In this document: positions 50,101-60,680 of the stretch, in pieces
Position numbering within the stretch: position 1 is the stretch's first letter
How the letters are laid out: every line of letters starts with the position of its first letter
From: Malaya genurostris
Taxonomy: Eukaryota; Arthropoda; Insecta; Diptera; Culicidae
Direction: 5' to 3'
NCBI RefSeq assembly: GCF_030247185.1
Contig: NC_080571.1
Span: 351,536,254-351,600,253, forward strand
DNA length: 64,000 nt
Program-made: the position numbers and the translations under genes
The notes under the pieces: model-generated
The model's input: only the letters and a program-made list of their open reading frames with translations
What the model was told of the DNA's origin: nothing
Database searches by the model: none

Positions 50101-53100
50101 TCTGCCATGGACCCAAACAGTGTAATTCGTAATCGCGGAAAGATTTATGGGGAAAATTTGTTTAAAATTTGGAAACTGCTTCAAAACTTATTTGGTATAT
50201 TTAAAAAAAAAAATTAAATTTTATAACAACGACAGCCGAATGAAAGTTAAGTTTTTTGTTTTCGGTATTTTGTCATAAAAACATAGTGGAAAGCGTATAG
50301 AAAATTGCACATTAGCGTACCCCTTAGAAAAGAGTGACATAAAAATCCCTGCTGAAAACTAATCACATTTCAAATATTTTCGCTTTTGACTACGCGTTTG
50401 ACTCAGTGCCTATGATAAGAGCAATATATTTTGATTTTAATCGAGATGAAAAAAAATTTTCTTGTCATTGTTATCTATTCTCAAATCGTGCCTAAATATC
50501 CTCTCATAATGGTTCGCTAAAAATCGTCTCCCAAATAAATTTTTCATCGTTAATTTCAAGGCTGCGAAGCGAAAGATATTTTATTTTCTAATTTAGATTG
50601 TTCGCATAAAAATGTTTGCACGTTCAGAAATGAATTCCTAATATGTATACAAGAAATACATGAAGTGAAAAATCATACTCTCCATAGATAGAAATCAAGA
50701 AGATCATAAACTCACCAAAGAAAATTAATTTTCGCTTTGTTCATAAGTCCTATTCTTATTGAGACTCTTGAGTACTTATAACCTCAGTGTCGTCCTGAAA
50801 GTTATCGTATATTTGAGAGAATATCGAATTCCGTTACGTTTGCTATCACTACTTTCCATACCTCGAATAAGATTATTTTTTTTACGGATTTAAATATTCT
50901 GCTATCGAAAAGGAACACGACGAGCTAAAGTAACAAAACGCCTTCACTGCTCAACTTGCAACAATCAAACTCTCGTCGAAACCTTGTTCACCCCCGGCCG
51001 CCTGTGAAGTCCTATACACATCTCTAATTCATTTATGTTTGTATATCAGGACTAGTCTACGACAGGACTAAACTACACTCATTCTTGCATTCATATACCA
51101 TGTCGTTTTGAAGTTCCATCAGATCCACCAAAAACACACATATAAACAATCATGCAATCGACTTATGATACTTAGTACTAGAGAGCTTACTCAATTAATA
51201 GGACACTCTACTGTTTACGGTAAAGTTAGCTAAAACGTCATGCATTTATCTAACGGATGTAACACGAATCTGTCCCGGCTGCGGGCATTCAATCTAAGTA
51301 GACAGGGAAAATCTTCCACCGCGAGAAGGAAAGTGTGAGCGCTTCAAGTAGGTTTCAAAGGCGCAGCCTACTTGAAGCGCTAGTGCAGGAGGAAAGATTT
51401 GTATGAAGATCGGTTTTTGTTTTGTTTTTGTTTTTTTTTTCAAGGTGAATTTGGAAGCATTAATGTTTTGGTATGGGATTTTCGTCACCATCATGGCGAG
51501 TGCGTGTGAAAAGTGTTTGCATCAACGCGTGGTCATTTGCTTCTCACGTTTCTTTCCTCTACACGGTGAAGTTTTTGTTTTGAGGGTCGTGGGTTGAGAC
51601 TGAGTCAGAGTTAGAGCGATTGGTGAGGTGGGATAAGTTTTGTTGTTCATGCAGACACTTTTGCGGTGGCACTTTGAGGTGTATTTGGTGGGAACCAGGG
51701 GTGGTGTTTTGCATACAGTTTTAAAATCTTTTTTTTTTTTCAATATTATTGTGTAAAGTAGTACTCGATTCGTTGGTGTGAGCTGAGAATTCGTGGTTTT
51801 CGGTTGTTTCTAGAAATACTTGTAAACGGAAATGTATTGATACTCGATCAAACTGTGTTATTTGGTAATTGTTGGTAAAGAAAGTGATTGGTGAGAGTTG
51901 GTAATATTTCCATTCCAAATGACGAAATATTAAAATATATTTGGCGCGAAGATCACTTTCGCTGGAATTAAATTCGTTTTCCGACCGTTTTCAGGATAGA
52001 TGACGTATGAAGCGAAATAACGAAAAATAAAACAAACATGTTACATCGCCACAGACAAAAGGGAAACATGAATAATAACACTGTAGAAATATTTTAGATT
52101 TTCGGTGCAAAACACTCTCCTGTAATGGTTATTTGGCAAAGAGAAGGCTCAATAATTCGCAATAGAGAATAGGGTAGAAAAAAAAACGTTAAAGAATTAT
52201 ATTTTTTTTCTTAGCAATGGGAAATTGTATAATATAAATACTTAGTTACGCTTTATATTTTCATATTTGCCAAAGGATTGGAATATGCTCACGCTTCTAT
52301 GTCCACACGAGATCTCCTGGATTTGGCAGTTTTGTTTTGGTGGCAGTGTGATCCTTCGGTGGTATTTTTTTTTTTTGATTTGATTTTAGGGAATGTGTAG
52401 AGTTTTGTTGTTGATGTTGAGATAGTATTTATCCCTCTCTGCTTGGTTTGAATTAGATAAAAGAAGTGTCTAAAAAATGTCACGCTTCTTCCTTTTTGAT
52501 GGGGAGCTGTGGGGGGTGGGGAGGGGTTTTGTAGTATTTTCAAGTTAGTTGTTGGTGATAAGCTTGAATTGTCTGTCGGGATCCCATAACCCGAGGATAC
52601 TTTAGTATGTTTTTTTTTGTATTGGAGTTTGTTGACTTTGAAGTATTATTGATGTTGCTTCGGTGGTTGTTTTGTTGGGTTTTTTTGTTTTGTGACAGAA
52701 AGTAGTGGGAGTACTCTAGAAGTAGAGATTAGTGAAACTTTCTCTAAATACACATAAAACTTACGGTGGTGGATTCAATGTTTGAGAATATTTATATACA
52801 GATAGACAAAGGCTACAATACGCGAGAATGGCTGTGCTGGGTTTGATTTTATCTTCATTGTTTTCAAACAATCATGTCATCATTTAGTTTAACAACAAAG
52901 CATTTCCAGTAAATGCACAGAAACGATAACACTTACAACTAGAGCAACACCAAAACTACAAGGGCACGCAAAACCTGGACACTGGAAGCATTGCGGCAAC
53001 ACAGTAGGCTGTGTCGAAGCAACACAAAACATGTGGTCCTGATGTCACCCTGGTGATTTACCAAACAAACGAGCAAACAAGACAGATTTTTTTTTGCAAA

Positions 53101-56100
53101 CTACAACATAAAATGTGTTTCGTCACAGACAAACAGATGCAATTTTGTTCCTATAGTACTGGTTCGTTCTGGTTTTCGGATACCACACACTCTGTCATCA
53201 CCAATGTTGCCACATACAGACCATTTCAAAATTATAAGGCCACCCTCGAATTTCAAGTTTTCGCGTGATTTTGATGGGACCACCCTAACTCAACGATGGC
53301 AACCGATGAAGAATGACACAAATACAAGCAAAACATTTTCGTATCGCATATTTTTTGACAAACAAAGCCGAAGCAGCTGAAGTTAGTAATTATCCCTTTT
53401 CAAAATTATAAGGCCACCTTGTATATCTGTCAGTTTGTGTTGAATATAGTGATTATAAATATCATTTTCATTCATTTATCAGCATTATGTGACTATGAGT
53501 AAGCGAAAGAGAATAAATCAACAAGAACAAGGACAAATTTTCAAGAAGGTAGGATGGGGGATCAGGAAAATTGCAGAAGAATTGTTGGTCGTAGCAGATG
53601 TGCGGTCGCAAATTTTCTGAAAAATCCAGCAAAGTATGGTCAGAATAAAACTGCAGAGCGCAAAAAGAAACTGTAGTAGAATTGTCAATATATCTTCGAA
53701 TTCTACCTTGAGTTGTTCACAAATTCGCACTGAGCTTAAGTTGAAAGCTTCAGTTTCGACGGTTTGGAGGGCACTAAAACTTTCGCCCAACATAGTTCGA
53801 GCAAAAATTAACAGTTTTCCTCGTTTACTACCTTACCACAAGGAAGCTCTACTGGAATTTGCACTTCGGATCATACCCCAAGATTGGAAAAAAGGTATGA
53901 ACATGTTCTGCAATATTAAAAAAAAAACAAACGCATTTAAACTATTTCATAACAAATGTGTTAAACTATTACAGGTGATATTCTCGGATGAAAAAACGTT
54001 TAACCTGGACGGACCAGACGGATTCAACGGTTATTGACGTGATCTACGTAAGGAATCACGATATTTCTCAAATTGAAACTTTGGCGGTGGATCTGTAATG
54101 GTTTGGGGTGCGTACTGTGCAACCGGCTCAAAGCTAGTCTGCTGCCAGTAATTAGAAGAAGACGCAAGTCAAAGCTCATTTTCCAGCAGGATAACGCCAG
54201 TGGCTAAAGTCCGAGATAATTGATATTTTGGACTGGCCAGCTTGCTCACCGGATTTAAATCCAATTGAGAAATTTATGCCGATAATCGTCAATCTTCATC
54301 ATCACAAGAACTAAAAAAAGTGCTATTCTTCAGTCTTGGGAAGCTATTGAACTGGTAACACTGCAGAAATTGGTGCAAAGTATGCCAAATCGTATTTTTC
54401 AGACAATAAACCGTTCCGGTGGAGCAACGGATTATTAGATGCTTTTTATGTTGCTTATTTTATTCATACGAACCTCAATAAACTGCAAGTGGCCTTATAA
54501 TTCTGAAAAAACATTTTTCCTTAAAAACGTTCTTTCACAAAAGCGAAATCAATCAACTCTTGGACTTTTGCAATCTAATTTCATGTTCCATCGAAAAAAA
54601 AGGCGGGTGGGTAATATCAGAGACATAACTGGATGACGTGAATACGAATAAAATGGATCGTTTAGTTTGTTTGACGTTAAAGATTCTGAATTCTTTAACT
54701 GGAATTCAGGAACCGAAGTTTTTGATCCGAATGCTAGAAATAAACTCATCATTCAACCTGTGTTGTGGAACTGAATTCAAGACGAGAATACTTTATCGGC
54801 TCTGAATTTTGAACCAGAATACTAGCACTGAACTGTGGACCTGAGTTTTGATCCACAGCTGAATTTTAGTTACAGAATTTCGATCCAGGATTTTGTTTTC
54901 ATACTTGGATCCAGAGTTCTGCTCAGAAGATCCAGAACTTTGTTCAAAGATCTTCCGAATATAGTTCCTAAGTTCAGTTACTTTTATAGAATTGTAGAAC
55001 TGAACTTTGGAACCAAATTCTACTACAGGGTCCGGCACTCGAAGTGTAACCAACTTCAGACCTTCGAGCCTGGCGTCAAGGTAAATGCGACATATTATCG
55101 GGAAAGTATTCTGGAGGTTGCTTTGAAGCCGTAGGCAGACAAACATTTCGGTGGCAGACCATGGACGTTCCAGCAGGACTCGGCACCGTCTCACAAAGCT
55201 CGAGTGAACCAAGAATGGCTGAAAAACAGCGTTCCGAACTTCATCACGTCCACACAATGGCTCTCGAATTCACCAGATGCGAATCCAATGGATTATTCTC
55301 TTTGGGCCATTTTGGAAAGCAAAGTCCGAACTAAAAGATACACCAGTCTCGAGGCGCTGAAAAAAGTTATTGTCCGCGAGTGGGCCAAAATACACCTGCA
55401 AGTCACATTCGGGCAGCTTGCGATTCATTTTTTGACCGTCTCAAGGCCATAGTCAAGGCAAAAGGTGGTCATATCGAGCAAAAATGAATTGATTCTGAAT
55501 TTTGTATTATTTTTACACATTTTGTACTTTGAATTAAGTAAAAGTAATTTTCCAAACTGAATTTATGGCCTTTTTAATTGGTTACACTTCGAGTGCCGGA
55601 CCCTGTAGAATAATATTTTAACATATCTACTATACTTGGTAGAATTGAATGGTGTTCAAATATTATTCCAGTGAAATTATTCTACTACACGTTCAAGTGA
55701 CAATTTAGTGACCGAATTCTAGACTTGCATTCTGGTCTAGAATTCCCAACCTGGACTCTGGAATGCAGTGTAGAACTCAATTAATGAAATATCTGATCTG
55801 AGTTCTCTTCCTGGATTTCGGTCTGAAGATCCAGAATCTCAGGTTCAGAGTTCTGAAACTATATTCTGAATCTTAAATCCGGCCAGGAATTTCCGAACTG
55901 CGTTCTGATCTGAGCCACTGTTCCAAAATTCAGTTTCAAAATTCGGAACCAAAGACCCAGATTTCGGTTAAAAAATCCCGGTTTAGAATCAGGTTCTTAA
56001 ATTCGGTTTCAGTTTCAGAACTATGGTACTTCATTCAGGCCTTGGATTCTGGGCGAGGAACCAAATTTTAAATCTGGGTTCTGCGAATGGAAAAAATATC

Positions 56101-57990
56101 AGGTATTGAATTCTGAAACTGAATTTCAGAACTAAACCCTAGAATTGGATTCTGATCTGGACTGATCGAGTCAACTGCGTAAGCAAGAATGAATGAAGCA
56201 TCAATTAGAAGGGTTGATTTTGTACAAAGTTCCCCATTTTGCTCCAATCCAAACGACCAGCAGCAGGATGAGGTAATCGCTCTTGTTTGTAGTAAAACTG
56301 CGAACGGCCCGCAATTGATTCAATGTTGAACTGAATTTTTGATACTAGAACCGGAATTGAGCCTTTGACCTTAACCAACCGGAATGATGCACTTGCTTTA
56401 CTTCCTGCTCGTGTAGTTGATTGACGTGTAGATTAGAATGAACGAAATATATCTAGTGTTAACCATTTTTTATAATATTTATTTTACCAGTTAACCTTTT
56501 ATACCTACCCAGGTACGAGAAAGGCGTCATTATTTCATTGTCGTTGATACTATACATTTTAGAAAGCTTTAATTTTGAATAATTTGGCATAATGTCATAC
56601 AACTGAAAATGTTATCATAAATTGTTGATCATATTCTCGATGGCGTGTAGCAAAAATTATGTTGATACGTTAGATACAACAAGAGATGTTCACGATCAAA
56701 AACTTATCACTCTCTCAGAGGGTAAATTTTGAAGAGGCGCCCCATAGTAAAGTAAGTCGTATTCACGACAAAAATCTTAAAACTATTCCTTTTTTGAATC
56801 TTGAAATTTATGGGTGGCCTTATAATTTTGAAAAGGTCTGTATAAATAAAAATGTTTTCGGAAATGTTTGAAAATGACACGCACCAAAACAAACCAATTT
56901 TGCAAGATACTAGTAAATAAATGAAAGCCATAGCAACGCCATTTTCGACCTACTAAGAATGTCGATTTAGTAGTAACTGTTGCCAGATTAGCTGGCAACA
57001 GTTCATCTTGTGCAGATATATGTGGCAACACGGGTCGTCAGGAGGTGTGGTTGCCAGTGTTTGCCGTGTTGTCGGGTTCTAGTCCTAGGGTTTTGTGGTT
57101 CCAATCGATCGTATTTTTTTCTCTTTCTCGCAAATGCTTCGTTGTTCCACAAAACCAAAGCCAGCACAACGGACGCTTGTGGAGTGGAGGAGTCGGCTTT
57201 GAAGGTGGGTGTCTTGTATTGCGGTCGTTTGACAATGGGAAGCATGCTTTTGTCATAAGAACAACATTGGTCGGTTGATTGTGTTTTACACATTGTGTGT
57301 GTTCAATGTTCAAGGGCCGAAGCGTTCAGAACAGTCTTGAACCGTAGCCGCCCGGGAAAAAAAGGGGAACAGTTGAAATATGGCGTGTTTCAAATTTGAC
57401 ATTGTATATCGGTGCGTTATATCAATGTTAGTTTTGTTGTTTTCTTGGTTAAAACATGTACATAAAGTAACTCTATGCAGGAGAAAACGCTCAATATATA
57501 TACAATACGGCATGTATAGGAAAATGCAACACAACACAGAATTTTTATATGATAGTATAATACATTCTCGCATACTTGTATTTGTTCGAAAGGAACTTCG
57601 AATGAGAACGACTCATTGTAGTAGGGGTTTAGTGTGCATTTTTTGATACTAGTCTTTTTCTTTTTCAAACGCTTTCCATTCTGCATCAGCGCAATTTTTA
57701 CGTATGGATCTATAATTGGAAGAGAACACAGAAATCGATTAGTAATCGACGCTTACAAACTAATTTCGCTGCCATGGAAACAAACAGTCTACGGTACCAC
57801 GACATACAAGTTTACTGCTACGACAGACGACAACAAATACGGTGTCACTTCGTGACACAAAATGGCGCTCACCTGACAATCCACCGACGTCCATCTTCTT
57901 TAGGTTCTTTGCTTCCAAGATTACGACGGTTAATTTACCTGCAGTGGGCACATAGCGCAACGAGAAGCAGATATCTCCCAGCTTGTTATC
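41156..57990 (-). CDS. Syt1: Synaptotagmin 1, last three exons (C2B domain), partial
   Basis: Ca2+ sensor of synaptic vesicles that triggers fusion through its two C2 domains, acting with SNAREs and phospholipid. Only the C2B end is in the window: exons 57990-57873, 57709-57576 and 41347-41156, all GT-AG, phases 0, 1, 0; 147 residues, TAA stop at 41158-41156. The first exon starts DNKLGDICFSLRYVP. Ca2+-loop aspartates are visible in KKMDVGGLSDPYVK and TVVDYDRIGTSEPIG. The polybasic patch is GKRLKKKKTSIKKC. The WHTL docking motif and RHWSDMLASPRRPIAQW are intact. The last exon (KVNLVVTV ... GKVVLGYNASG ... KDPEDDKKD) differs from the common Drosophila form as I remember it (ICLVVTV ... GRCILGC), so it may be one of two alternative C2B exons. 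Upstream exons lie beyond 64 kb. The last intron is 16.2 kb and filled with transposons. Confidence 0.93.
42259..42369 (+). repeat. 111 bp target-site duplication, left copy
   Basis: Same sequence as 43882-43992 with about four mismatches. It spans the SPDANPIEN segment of the Tc1 transposase and flanks the LINE insertion. Confidence 0.85.
42370..43881 (-). mobile_element. LOA/I-type LINE, 5'-truncated copy
   Basis: Same family as the LINE at 22891-26042, in inverse orientation, keeping only the last 1.5 kb: end of the reverse transcriptase ORF with RNase H, then the 3' UTR with its three repeats, ending at GCTTCAGGAATCAG (inverse of CTGATTCCTGA). Flanked by a 111 bp duplication of the Tc1 host sequence. 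Confidence 0.88.
42913..43785 (-). CDS. LINE RNase H domain ORF, intact 290-codon 3' part
   Basis: Open frame SGCLERQLDEHIVCYTDG onward. RNase H acidic residues: YTDGSLLNG (D), QAEIYAILCG (E), CSDSQAALKAL (D) and NEWADEL (D), followed by a Cys-rich tail (CDLCECDYGTSYHLICNC) resembling the CCHC-like end of LOA/I-group ORF2. Unlike the + strand copy it has no premature stop and keeps the roughly 70 bp missing there. It is 5'-truncated, so the reverse transcriptase core is absent and it cannot move by itself. Confidence 0.85.
   Translation of the reverse strand: MSGCLERQLDEHIVCYTDGSLLNGRARAGVYCREMRLKQSHSLSKYCTVFQAEIYAILCGVQSALQQRICGKRIYFCSDSQAALKALSSNDSRSNLVIACRTQIEDISISNAVYFFLWVPGNSGISGNEWADELARAGATNDFVGPEPALPLSTSWIKHKIRSWAASKHASYWRSLQTCAQTRAFLSDLNLKVSKCLLHFSKQHCSILVRALTGHCKLNYHMATIQRAEYYSCDLCECDYGTSYHLICNCPVLTQLRIRVFGSPYMVESVYAELLSKNILSFLTQCGKEL
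43882..43992 (+). repeat. 111 bp target-site duplication, right copy
   Basis: Partner of 42259-42369. Runs on at 43993 into the end of the Tc1 transposase (frame ending GDWTCY, stop near 44103). Confidence 0.85.
44775..45780 (+). pseudogene. DD37E mariner (ITmD37E-like) transposase, degenerate
   Basis: Starts MEAEKREKTVHSYLENSLRS (44776) with a helix-turn-helix part (ASRLAKQLKFPRNTVWRVIK). It decays through several stops and shifts but still shows LMDDET (first aspartate, about 45195), IPGQKFYLATAR, MTSELF, and the tail MSRVTGKIREFLRNRDE ending at 45780. This family was first described from mosquitoes. The catalytic core is broken by at least three stops and several frameshifts, so the element is dead. 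Terminal inverted repeats were not identified with confidence. Confidence 0.82.
45781..46360. other. Unassigned intron sequence
   Basis: No gene seen. Around 46078 GTAGTTCAGTTGGCAGAACG looks like a tRNA D-arm/A-box, but no B box or cloverleaf follows (see rejected items). Confidence 0.4.
46370..46872 (+). pseudogene. DD37E mariner-type relic, 5' half
   Basis: Non-coding end with GCATGCTGTGCGTTTGGCTG, then ATG at 46469: MSRIEKEVKIKVLDTWLSEK and KLAKRFGIHHASVKTI, a paired-type helix-turn-helix DNA-binding domain. One frameshift near 46715 separates it from SIRDLAKKAGTSVGMIQRIK, the second helix-turn-helix. The catalytic domain is missing. Same family as the 3' relic at 28970-29281. Confidence 0.78.
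46873..48927. other. Syt1 intron, mostly unassigned
   Basis: AT-rich. A 40-bp block at about 48058 (TGCTCCAAATATGTGCATGA, then AATTCACAAAAT) is repeated at about 62108. ACTAGGTGGATTAAAACAAG at 48115 resembles the end of repeat P. No gene seen. Confidence 0.45.
48932..49792 (-). mobile_element. TTAA-target non-autonomous element, copy 2
   Basis: Inverse orientation relative to copy 1. Ends AGGGGGGTAGGGTCTAAA and (reverse complement of right end) GGGGCGGGTAGGGTCTAA, flanked by TTAA at 48928-48931 and 49793-49796; 861 bp. Shares ACGTTTTT/ACCCCAACG blocks and the AGAAGTGATCAAAT region with copy 1. No transposase. Confidence 0.82.
49797..53210. other. Syt1 intron, element-poor stretch
   Basis: Nearly 3.4 kb in which I recognise no transposon relic and no gene, a contrast with the rest of the intron. 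It contains the hairpin at 51338-51381 and G/T-rich sequence at 51.6-52.8 kb on the + strand. Candidate location for intronic control elements, but that is inference. Confidence 0.4.
51338..51381. repeat. Perfect 15 bp hairpin
   Basis: AGCGCTTCAAGTAGG and its exact inverse CCTACTTGAAGCGCT are separated by 14 bases. More stable and GC-richer than anything nearby. It lies inside the Syt1 terminal intron and would be transcribed in the pre-mRNA. Confidence 0.75.
53211..53392. repeat. Isolated Tc3-like terminal repeat and flank
   Basis: TTTCAAAATTATAAGGCCAC at about 53223 duplicates the end of the neighbouring Tc3-like element (53398). The same end occurs inverted at 56812 (GGTGGCCTTATAATTTTGAA). 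Probably the end of a deleted or MITE-like relative. Confidence 0.55.
53393..54515 (+). mobile_element. Tc3-like element with degenerate DD34E transposase
   Basis: Inverted ends TTTTCAAAATTATAAGGCCA (left, 53397) and GTGGCCTTATAATTCTGAAA (right, 54489). Transposase relic starts MSKRKRINQQEQGQI at 53495. It continues after a shift (SSNSTLSCSQIRTELKLKAS, VSTVWRALKLSPNIV), then VIFSDEKTFNLDGPDGFNGY (first D), GGGSVMVWGAYCATG, and DWPACSPDLNPIEKF (last D and E). Several stops and shifts make it a pseudogene. An 81 bp in-frame segment (53894-53974) between DWKK and VIFSDE, starting GGTATG and ending TTACAG, interrupts the conserved sequence and looks intron-like. Confidence 0.82.
54592..54690 (+). 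repeat. Leader of GAATTC-rich array D
   Basis: GGCGGGTGGGTAATATCAG then ACATAACTGGATGACGTGAA and ATACGAATAAAA, as at 9.42 kb and 26.88 kb. Confidence 0.6.
54690..56170 (+). repeat. Degenerate GAATTC-rich array D
   Basis: Units such as TCTGAATTCTTTAACTGG, GGAATTCAGGAACCG, TGAATTTTGAACCAG and CCAGAATCTCAGGTTCAG, same orientation as B and C. Interrupted by the 580 bp mariner deletion derivative at 55026-55605. Confidence 0.72.
55026..55605 (+). mobile_element. DD37D mariner, 580 bp deletion derivative
   Basis: Perfect-looking inverted ends CAGGGTCCGGCACTCGAAGT, flanked by TA at 55024-55025 and 55606-55607. Inside, only the 3' half of the transposase survives (from about 55140): TFQQDSAPSHKARVNQEWL and WLSNSPDANPMDYSLWAI, with 37 residues between the two catalytic aspartates (QQD and PMD). 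A shift near 55405 follows. Intact ends mean it could in principle be moved by a transposase supplied elsewhere. Confidence 0.85.
56171..56580. other. Unassigned intron sequence
   Basis: After the array; no element ends or coding similarity noted. Confidence 0.4.
56600..56785 (+). repeat. Dispersed repeat Q, copy 4
   Basis: GAGGCGCCCCATAGTAAAGT, then AAGTCGTATTCACGACAAAA, with the upstream ATTCTCGATGGCGTG block matching copies 1-3. Confidence 0.65.
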
Positions 57991-60512
57991 CTGTACAGTC
58001 GGTTAGTTTTTTTCGGTTTTCATTTCGAAGACCACGATGATCATGGCGGAAAAGGAAAAAAACGACGGGAAACAGAAAACGTTATTGTAGAACATTTTTT
58101 TCCGAAAGATCACCTTCAGCAGCTTATGGGCAAGAAGCTAGTAAGTTTCTGGTATGGTTTAGTATTAAATATATATATATCGGTCTAGCAGCACAGTTAA
58201 GTATATATATAATAAAATATAATAAAAACCAAAAAAGACATCTTCAGGATTTCATGCTTTTTTGATTCTCTAAAACCAGCAGCGAAAATACAATATATGT
58301 ATGTATATAGATTTTATATAGTTGATTTTTGTCTGTTATATCACTACGTGCTTCTAAAAGATAGCATTTACAGTTCTTTTGTTTTGGTTTATATGTTTTT
58401 TTTTAACAAACTGTTAGCGGAAAATAACTTGTCACATATATTTGGTACTGCTATTTCAGGTAGGAGCGGAATTGTTTTGAAAGATGGTTGGTCAGAAGTG
58501 ATTTTTTTCTGATATTTTGAAGAAACGAGTTGATAATGTGGATTCAGAAAAAATGCAATGCAAATCTAGCCTGCTTTGATCTTCTGCGAACAAGTGATTG
58601 GACAAAACCGCAGCCATGTTTGCCGTGAATTTTTTTTGATGGTTGACCTTTAATTAATCAACTACCAGAGCCAGTGGAAGAATAAAAAAACATGGATTGC
58701 TGCGATTTGTTTTGTTTCTTTTTGCTTTTTTTTTGTTTTTTTTTCTGGCGAAACGTAACATGTCATGTTACTACCAAATATATAGCGTATACGAGGTGTA
58801 TGTATGCCAACAAAATATATCAGCTTGTTTGTACAGCGCTTCAATCGAATACAGATATTTGTTTAAAATGTACTTGTTTGCATTCAACTATCAGTAACAA
58901 CGAAACTTCTCTCACTATACTAAACAATGGGATAATACTAACTGGTTCTTATATAGGGGTTATATATGTGTGACACAGAAAACGCATTGGAAGGGTTATT
59001 ATAGTATAGGAACAGCAAACTTATTCCGTGTGCCTAATGACAACAATTACAATACTTATGGGATGGCAGCATGGATATATCAATTAATATCAACTAGAGG
59101 TGGTGCAAGCATCTTTTATTTAGGTATCGGTTAGAGGCAATAAGTTGTTTTAGTTGTTATTGTCTTTTTTTTTTTTGAAATTTTGGCACACCAGAGTGTG
59201 GATCTCGATCGATCGAGATGACAATGACAGGCCAAAATGATTCTCACCAGGAAAATAGCAGTTTCCGGAATTAGCATTACTTCTATAGCAAAATTTGGTT
59301 GGTCGTTGTGTGATCAAACGTGACTCGCACAAAAGTCACAAAGAGTCTTATGCCGTGAATTTCTCTAAATAATTTAGGGCAATCTTCAATCAGATTCTAT
59401 GGATTTTGGCATTTTATCCAGTCATTCGATCTCCCATGATGTAACTGTCCGAGTTGTAACACTTGTGGTTTTGTCAGCTTTCACCTGATACGAACTATTC
59501 AGTTGATTGTTTGCTTATCTTTCGGCGATGATTTAGTTTAAGTGTAGTCATAAAATTTGCAAAAGCTATCCGACTTGAAAATTTTGTTTCAGGAAAACAC
59601 CCAGCTCAAATGAAATCTTTAAAAAATAACGATGGTCTGAAATTAAACAACGTCTTCAAACAAAGGATGAGCAACGTATGAATATTATGATTTTTTTTTT
59701 GTTTGGTTCGAAAAAAGTATCTGAAATGTTATCGTGGTTCTGTTACCGCAGAAGTTATACCTAAGATCGTGATGGCGAAACATTTGTGCGTCGACCCTTT
59801 CTCTCCGTGTTCGCTGTTTGGTGTTAAGTTTTATGCCATCTAACTTCCGCCAGGATTTTGGTATCACAAACATGTTTCTATTATGTTGGATCCGAAGACG
59901 TTTTTGGTACAATATTAAACATTTTATTTTGAAACACAACATAATAAAAAATAATGCGAGAAAGACTTCGTTTGACTCTGGAAGAGAAATGTTAACCATT
60001 CAGAAAGGGCCATTCGCCGCTTTCTGATTTCTGCGGTGTTGCAAATTGAACCCATGTAGGCTGCGTGAAAAGCGTTGGTCTTACCCATCACGCTGCGACC
60101 GTTCTCTTATCATATACATAGACCGTACGTTAAAAAAATACCGTAAATCAATACTGGTAAAATATTCGTAAAATGAATTCCATTGAAAAAATGGCAAAAA
60201 TCCCAGTATCCGTTTTGTTTAAGATGTTCCAAAACTCGGACAATGCTAACAGTTTTCTACTGTCAACAGTTTCTATCAACAACGATCATATTTCCACCAA
60301 AGATAAACTAAAGATTACAATGTTCCATACGAAAAATGTTGGGTCAGTAATCGTGAACCGGTGTATTAAATATAAACTTGAAATAGAGTGGTCTTCGATT
60401 TTTCATGTACCCCTCGATGAACTCTAGTCTAGTCGCTCGATGCGCCGTAACTATGACAATGTTCTAACAATCTCACATAAACTTCAGCTACTCTTTAAAC
60501 TGACTTCAAGTA
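57991..60512. other. Upstream Syt1 intron, AT-rich
   Basis: No element ends, and no C2A or other synaptotagmin exon recognised on the - strand. A + strand 84-codon frame at 60173-60427 is not recognised. Confidence 0.45.
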
Positions 60513-60680
60513 AGGGTGATGTCAGAGTGAGCGCGGAACGCGGGTCGAAGCGAAGCGATTCGATGCGATGTACTGTTTGCGCTTCGTATTTACTGTGACT
60601 GGTTTACTTTGATCAAATGCAACTAGCTCGCACGCACTCCTCGACGCTTCGCGTGACGCTTTCACTCTGACAGCAACCTA
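60513..60680. mobile_element. Small GC-rich MITE
   Basis: Left AGGGTGATGTCAGAGTGAGC and right (reverse complement) AGGTTGCTGTCAGAGTGAAA are inverted ends. The inside is rich in CGAAGCG/CGCTTCG, with secondary inverted repeats. About 168 bp, non-coding; target duplication unclear. Confidence 0.65.

Noticed and set aside
41348..57575. Search for a second C2B terminal exon inside the last Syt1 intron
   Set aside because: No - strand sequence resembling the WSDMLASPRRPIAQWHT end was found apart from the exon at 41.2 kb, though a diverged exon could have been missed by eye.
58692..58973. 93-codon + strand frame rich in Phe, Leu and Cys
   Set aside because: Arises from a T-rich run; no domain, no support.
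60173..60427. 84-codon + strand frame
   Set aside because: No recognisable domain, no splice context, AT-rich composition; treated as chance.
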